From an uncultured Christensenellaceae bacterium (lineage in GTDB: Bacteria; Bacillota; Clostridia; Christensenellales; CAG-138), in assembly GCA_902475645.1 (NCBI GenBank), contig CABSAH010000005.1, forward strand, positions 1 through 27,866: a stretch of DNA of 27,866 nucleotides, given 5' to 3'. The translations under genes and the position numbers were made by a program. This document shows positions 23,976-27,866 of this stretch, piece after piece (the stretch's first letter is position 1; every line of letters begins with the position of its first letter). Below the pieces are notes generated by a model. That model was given only the letters and a program-made list of their open reading frames with translations. It searched no databases and was not told the origin of the DNA.

Positions 23976-25111
23976 TAAGGCATACGGCGTGCATAATAAT
24001 ACTGGCGGCTGTAATGATGCTTGCCGGCTGCATGGCCGCATCGCAAACGGGCAACTTCTCCGCAGTCGTGCGCGTTGAAGCGGTTGAAGTGCCGGAGGAT
24101 ACGCATGCTCCCGCCGATACTGTCGAGCCCTCGCCGCCGCTTGCGGTGCAGCCGCCGCCCGCAACCCCGCCCGTAACAATGGCGGTGCTTATGCCCGTTA
24201 TTGACGCGGAGCCGACGTTTGAGCCTGAGCCGACGCCAAGCGGTGAACCGACTATTGAGCCTACGCCCACGGCAACGACAGAGCCGACAGAGCCGCCCGA
24301 ACCCACAAAGTCTCCCGAACCCACAAAATCACCTAAGCCGACAAAGTCGCCAGAACCTACCAAAACGCCGGCCTCAACGCCAAAGTACGAGGTTATAGAT
24401 TTGGAGAAAAAAGCGGCGTATCTTGATGCGGGTTCGGCAAATTTCAGGAAAGGGCCGGGGCTTGATTATAAAATAATAGAAGAGCTGAAAGAAAACGCCG
24501 TATTCACGGTTGTAGGGAAATCCGGCGAATGGCTGAAAATTAAATACGAAGGCACATACGGCTTTATATTGGCTGAATTTGTGGAATACGGCGCACCGCC
24601 TACGCCCACGCCCAAGCAGACCGTGAAGCCTACGGCAACGCCCAAGCCCACAAGGTCACCCGCGCCGACAGCCGAGCCTACAAAGCAGCCGGAAAGCAAC
24701 GCGAACGGAGGCGTTAACAGCGGCGATTATTTTTCCTCCGGCGGCGGGTACAGCGCGGACGAGCTTCTGCTAATTGCGCAGGTGGTGCAGGAGGAAGCGA
24801 AGGGTACGGACGTTGAAGCGCGCGCGGCCGTGGCGAACATAATATACAACCGCCTAAACAGCTCTAAATTCCCCAATAGCGTGGAAGGCGTTTTGTTCCA
24901 GAAAAACCAGTTTACCGTTACCAGGAACGAAGAAAAGCTTCGCGCGGTGATGCCGATAAGCAAAACAGTTGAGGCCGTGAACCAAGTTTTTATAAGGGGA
25001 GATAGGATTTTACCTGATGACGTGCTGTACTTCCGCTCCTCAAAAAAAGGCACATTATGGGATAAAAGGGTATATTACGCAACATACGGCGGAAATTCCT
25101 TTTTCTACTAA
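23972..25111 (+). CDS. SH3/SleB-type cell wall hydrolase lipoprotein
   Basis: The 379-residue protein is a predicted exported lipoprotein that probably cuts peptidoglycan. A signal sequence ends in the lipobox LAGC with C20 as the lipidated cysteine. Two Pro/Thr-rich linkers (about 60-137 and 206-245) flank a bacterial SH3 domain (about 138-205; NFRKGPGLDYKII and GEWLKIKYEGTYGFI). The C-terminal domain (about 262-379) matches the SleB/Hydrolase_2 family: LLLIAQVVQEEAKG with E275 as the likely catalytic Glu, AAVANIIYNRL, FPNSVEGVLF and NQFT. Spore-cortex lysis is one known SleB role, but an SH3-anchored lipoprotein may instead serve vegetative wall turnover. The ATG overlaps the hslU stop, with only a weak ribosome-binding site, so it is likely coupled to hslU. 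Confidence 0.88.
   Translation: MIRHTACIIILAAVMMLAGCMAASQTGNFSAVVRVEAVEVPEDTHAPADTVEPSPPLAVQPPPATPPVTMAVLMPVIDAEPTFEPEPTPSGEPTIEPTPTATTEPTEPPEPTKSPEPTKSPKPTKSPEPTKTPASTPKYEVIDLEKKAAYLDAGSANFRKGPGLDYKIIEELKENAVFTVVGKSGEWLKIKYEGTYGFILAEFVEYGAPPTPTPKQTVKPTATPKPTRSPAPTAEPTKQPESNANGGVNSGDYFSSGGGYSADELLLIAQVVQEEAKGTDVEARAAVANIIYNRLNSSKFPNSVEGVLFQKNQFTVTRNEEKLRAVMPISKTVEAVNQVFIRGDRILPDDVLYFRSSKKGTLWDKRVYYATYGGNSFFY
24296..24367 (+). repeat. Tandem repeat encoding P-E-P-T-K-S units
   Basis: Four in-frame copies of an 18-base unit encode six-residue PxPTKS/T repeats in the linker before the SH3 domain. The units differ at third codon positions but keep the amino acids, indicating selection for the protein repeat rather than very recent duplication. 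Such Pro/Thr linkers typically span the cell wall. Confidence 0.8.
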
Positions 25112-25150
25112 GGCCGGACATGCTTAAACAAGCGACTGATAAGCCAAACT

Positions 25151-25191
25151 AATACCGCATTTTCATTTCAAAGGAAAGGCGGTATTTTTTT
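25151..25191 (+). terminator. Terminator abutting the nucleotidyltransferase start codon
   Basis: AATACCGC (25151-25158) pairs with GCGGTATT (25179-25186) over a 20-base loop, and the T-run 25185-25191 runs directly into the ATG at 25192. The probable Shine-Dalgarno AGGCGGT (25177-25183) lies in the 3' arm. It is well placed to end the hslVU-hydrolase transcript but would also hide the ribosome-binding site of the next gene. Confidence 0.7.
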
Positions 25192-27597
25192 ATGAAAGCC
25201 GTTATTATGGCAGGCGGGGACGGAAAACGCCTGCGCCCGCTTAGCTGCACCATGCCAAAGCCGATGGTGCCGCTGCTGAACAAGCCCGTGCTTGGCTATT
25301 GCTTAGAGCTTATCAAAAAGCATGGCTTTGACGAAGCCGTGCTTACCCTTAGGTATCTTCCTAACGTTATACGCCGCTATGTAGGCGACGGCAGCGCATT
25401 CGGCATAAGGGCAGAATGCTCGGTGGAGGAAAGGCCGATGGGTACGGCTGGGGGAGTTAGGCATGCGCTTAAACAGGCGGAGGACAGCGTACTTGTAATG
25501 AGCGGGGACGCGATGTGCGATTTTGACCTATCATACGCCATGCAGGAGCATAAACGCAGCGGCGCGGCGGCGACGATACTGCTGAAAAAAGTGAAGGTTC
25601 CCATGGAATACGGGGTTGTGCTGAAGGATAAGGACGGCTTCATAAGCCGCTTTATAGAAAAGCCATCCGCGGCGGAGGTGTTCAGCGACCTTGTGAACAC
25701 AGGCATATACATAATAGAACCGAGTGTGCTGGACATGATACCGGACGGCATGGAATACGATTTTTCAAAGGATCTTTTTCCGCGTATGCTGCGCACGGGC
25801 ATGAAAATATTCGGCCACGAGGCGGAAGGCTACTGGAGCGACATTGGCGATTTGACGCAATATGCGCTTACGCAGGCGGATATGCTAAGCGGAAAGTGTA
25901 CGTTCAAAACGGCCGCCGTACGGACAAGAGATGGCGTATACATAGAGGACGGCGCCAAAATATCCGAAAGAGCCGTGCTTGCCGCGCCGTGCTACATAGG
26001 CAGCGACGCCGAAATAGGCGCAAAGGCATACTTGGGCGCGAACAGCGTGGTGTGCACGGGTGCAAGGATAGGCGAAAGATGCAGCGTAAAGCGGAGCATA
26101 CTGCTGCCGAATGTGCGGCTGAGGGAAGGCGCGGAGCTGCGCGGGGCAATACTTTGCGAAAACGTGCAGGCAGGGCGCGACAGCGTGATATATGAAGGCG
26201 CGGTTGCTGGAGCAGGGTGCGACATAGGGGCGCGTTCAACCGTTGGCGAAGGGGTGAAGCTTTGGCCGTATAAGCGGCTGGAGGCGGACGGCGAATACAG
26301 GGAAAACGTTATATGGCGGGATGAGTGCGCGGCATGTGCGGAGGAAAGGCCGGAGGCGGGCTATGCGGACAGGGAATTGAGCGCGGAAAAGGCGGCGCGC
26401 ATAGGCGCGGCGTTTGCGTCCACAGCCAAGCTGCCCGCCGAGCTTGCAATCGCTGCCGACGGTGCGCAGCAATGCGTTATGCTTAAATACGCGGTTATGG
26501 CGGGCATGGCCTCTCAGGGCGTTGACGTATGGGACGCGGGCATATGCTCGCCATCCGCATTGGGTCACGCAATACGCGGCTATGCGTTTGACGGCGGAAT
26601 ATTCATATCGCATTTGGACGCGGAGCGCCATATGGTGGGCATGGAGCTTATGGACGGGTTTGGCCTTGGCATCACCAATGAAACAAGGCGAAAATTCGTG
26701 AACGGCTTCCGCGAAGGCGACAGGCAGAGCGTTACGCACAGCCGCCTTGGCATAATACAAAGACTGAACGGCGTATCAAGGGCGTATGAGGCTTCGCTTA
26801 GGTCTAAGCTTGGGCGCAGTACCGCCTATGATGATAAAGAAGCATGCGTGCTGATAGCGCACGACAGGCCGCTTTTTGACGCCGTGGCAAACGTGCTGAT
26901 ACGCGCAGGCATAGACGTGCGCTTTTGTGGGGATGCGGAGGAAACGAAGCTGCCATCGATAATGACGCGGCTTAAAGCGAAGCTTTGCATAGGGCGCGGC
27001 GAAAGCGGGATATGGGCGATAGCCGAAAACAGGCGGCTTAATGAGGACGAGGTTCGGGCGATATTGATAATAGCGGCGGCGCGTTCGGGGCAGCGCGCGG
27101 CGGTGGTGGCGGCTGATATGCCGCAGGAGCTGTGTTCGCTCATATCCACGGAGGGCATGGAGCTTATAAAAGCGCCGCGTGCGGGCTACGGCGCGGAGCA
27201 TACGGCCATGGAGCGCGGGCTTTGGCAGGATGAATTATACGAAGCCGAGGCGGCGGCAATAAGGCTGTGCGCACTTGAACGCGAAGGGAAGCTGGATGAG
27301 ATAATTGTGCTTTTGCCGGAGATAGCAAAGGAGCAGAGCGAGGTAAAATGCAGCTGGAAGGAAATAGGCCGCGTTTTGAGGAGCCTTGTTGAAGGCGGCA
27401 GGGAGGAGGACATGGAGCTGATAGAGGGCGTAAGGATAGCATCCGACGAAGGCTGGGTATTGGTGCGCCCGGACAAGGGATTGAAGGGATGCAGCATAAG
27501 GGCGGAAAGCTTCCGCGAGGAATACGCAAAGGAGCTTTGCGATATTTATAGCGAAAAAATAAAGGCGATACTTTCGGATAAAAACGATAATGCTTGA
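25192..27597 (+). CDS. Sugar-1-phosphate nucleotidyltransferase fused to a degenerate phosphomannomutase-like domain
   Basis: The N-terminal domain (1-235) is an NTP-sugar transferase: MKAVIMAGGDGKRLRPLS and TMPKPMVPLLNKPVLGY for nucleotide and sugar-phosphate binding, VMSGDAMCDFD for the metal site, FIEKP and NTGIYIIEP. A left-handed beta-helix region (about 250-355) follows, with I-G-x-x-A-x-I-G hexapeptide pattern. The last 430 residues have the layout of a phosphomannomutase/phosphoglucomutase, but the active-serine loop reads SHLD (473-476) instead of SHNP, the metal loop is GRGESG (601-606) instead of DGDxDR, and the phosphate-binding loop is RPDKG (759-763) instead of RPSGT. The mutase half is therefore probably inactive. 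The likely product is GDP-mannose or a related NDP-sugar; the exact sugar cannot be told. The 801 residues match known fusions of this type. Confidence 0.85.
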   Translation: MKAVIMAGGDGKRLRPLSCTMPKPMVPLLNKPVLGYCLELIKKHGFDEAVLTLRYLPNVIRRYVGDGSAFGIRAECSVEERPMGTAGGVRHALKQAEDSVLVMSGDAMCDFDLSYAMQEHKRSGAAATILLKKVKVPMEYGVVLKDKDGFISRFIEKPSAAEVFSDLVNTGIYIIEPSVLDMIPDGMEYDFSKDLFPRMLRTGMKIFGHEAEGYWSDIGDLTQYALTQADMLSGKCTFKTAAVRTRDGVYIEDGAKISERAVLAAPCYIGSDAEIGAKAYLGANSVVCTGARIGERCSVKRSILLPNVRLREGAELRGAILCENVQAGRDSVIYEGAVAGAGCDIGARSTVGEGVKLWPYKRLEADGEYRENVIWRDECAACAEERPEAGYADRELSAEKAARIGAAFASTAKLPAELAIAADGAQQCVMLKYAVMAGMASQGVDVWDAGICSPSALGHAIRGYAFDGGIFISHLDAERHMVGMELMDGFGLGITNETRRKFVNGFREGDRQSVTHSRLGIIQRLNGVSRAYEASLRSKLGRSTAYDDKEACVLIAHDRPLFDAVANVLIRAGIDVRFCGDAEETKLPSIMTRLKAKLCIGRGESGIWAIAENRRLNEDEVRAILIIAAARSGQRAAVVAADMPQELCSLISTEGMELIKAPRAGYGAEHTAMERGLWQDELYEAEAAAIRLCALEREGKLDEIIVLLPEIAKEQSEVKCSWKEIGRVLRSLVEGGREEDMELIEGVRIASDEGWVLVRPDKGLKGCSIRAESFREEYAKELCDIYSEKIKAILSDKNDNA

Positions 27598-27622
27598 CCC
27601 AAGCGGCGCTGCGGGCTAAAAT
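27594..27622 (+). promoter_or_regulatory. Promoter for trmL
   Basis: TTGACC (27594-27599) and TAAAAT (27617-27622) are separated by 17 bases. The -35 box overlaps the stop codon of the nucleotidyltransferase gene. It lies 36 bases before the GTG start of the next gene. Confidence 0.8.
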
Positions 27623-27658
27623 AGCAAGGTATAAATTGCTTTTACGGAGGGCGCAGAA

Positions 27659-27866
27659 GTGCTTAACATAGTATTGGTTGAACCCGAAATACCGGAAAAC
27701 ACAGGCAATATTTCACGAACCTGCTCCGTAACGGGCGCGCGGCTGCATCTTGTAAGGCCGCTTGGGTTCAGCGTGGATGATAAGCATCTTAAAAGGGCGG
27801 GTCTTGATTACTGGCAGTATCTTGACATAACGTATTACGATTCTTTTGAAGAGGTGGAGGAGAAGA
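27659..27866 (+). CDS. trmL: tRNA (cytidine/uridine-34-2'-O)-methyltransferase TrmL, N-terminal part (3' truncated by window edge)
   Basis: TrmL is a SpoU-type SPOUT methyltransferase that 2'-O-methylates the wobble base of leucine tRNAs. The first 69 codons are visible before the window ends: the GTG start gives MLNIVLVEPEIPENTGNISR, the family signature, followed by LHLVRPLGFSVDDKHLKRAGLDYW, both highly conserved. GGAGG (27646-27650) sits eight bases before the GTG, supporting the non-ATG start. It adds a third tRNA-modifying enzyme to this window. The catalytic C-terminal knot is outside the window. Confidence 0.94.
   Translation, partial: MLNIVLVEPEIPENTGNISRTCSVTGARLHLVRPLGFSVDDKHLKRAGLDYWQYLDITYYDSFEEVEEK

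Noticed and set aside
25124..25155. TTAAAC...TAATAC as a promoter for the nucleotidyltransferase
   Set aside because: The spacer is 20 bases and the -10 box matches the consensus poorly; not convincing.

Overview
The window is a gene-dense, entirely plus-strand stretch of a bacterial chromosome, almost certainly from an uncultured member of the Bacillota, class Clostridia. The basis is the Firmicutes housekeeping order rnc-smc-ftsY, ylxM-ffh-rpsP-khpA-rimM-trmD, rplS-rbgA-rnhB-yraN, comM-dprA-topA-trmFO-hslV-hslU, together with strong purine-rich Shine-Dalgarno sites. Base composition is about half GC. Isoleucine is encoded overwhelmingly by ATA, which is unusual for that composition. TGA acts as a normal stop. 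I see no mobile element, prophage, CRISPR array, tRNA or rRNA. No gene-free stretch exceeds 300 bases; the longest is 11299-11497.

Layout. 1-5301: end of rnc, then smc, ftsY and a LURP-one-related small protein, closed by a terminator at 5313-5349. 5334-8895: a promoter overlapping that terminator drives ylxM-ffh, followed by rpsP-khpA-rimM-trmD. 8912-9422: rplS with its own promoter and hairpin terminator. 9446-11298: rbgA, rnhB and yraN. 11299-15783: an island of cell-surface glycosylation, with a structured leader, a 1244-residue fusion of two membrane glycosyltransferase modules, and a GtrA-type membrane protein. 15813-21934: comM and dprA (DNA uptake and recombination), topA and trmFO. 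21955-23975: the HslVU protease behind an inverted repeat that brackets a candidate promoter. 23972-25111: an SH3/SleB cell-wall hydrolase lipoprotein translationally coupled to hslU. 25192-27597: a sugar nucleotidyltransferase fused to a phosphomannomutase-like domain that has lost all its catalytic motifs. 27659 to the end: the start of trmL.

Functionally, most genes serve translation and protein targeting (SRP, ribosomal proteins, RimM, TrmD, RbgA, TrmFO, TrmL) or chromosome maintenance (SMC, TopA, DprA, RNase HII). The accessory content is envelope-directed: the glycosyltransferase/GtrA pair, the hydrolase lipoprotein and the nucleotidyltransferase could contribute to surface glycan assembly. 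The most unusual items are the pseudo-phosphomannomutase, the double GT-C fusion with its structured leader, and several junctions where a terminator or inverted repeat overlaps the next promoter or ribosome-binding site.
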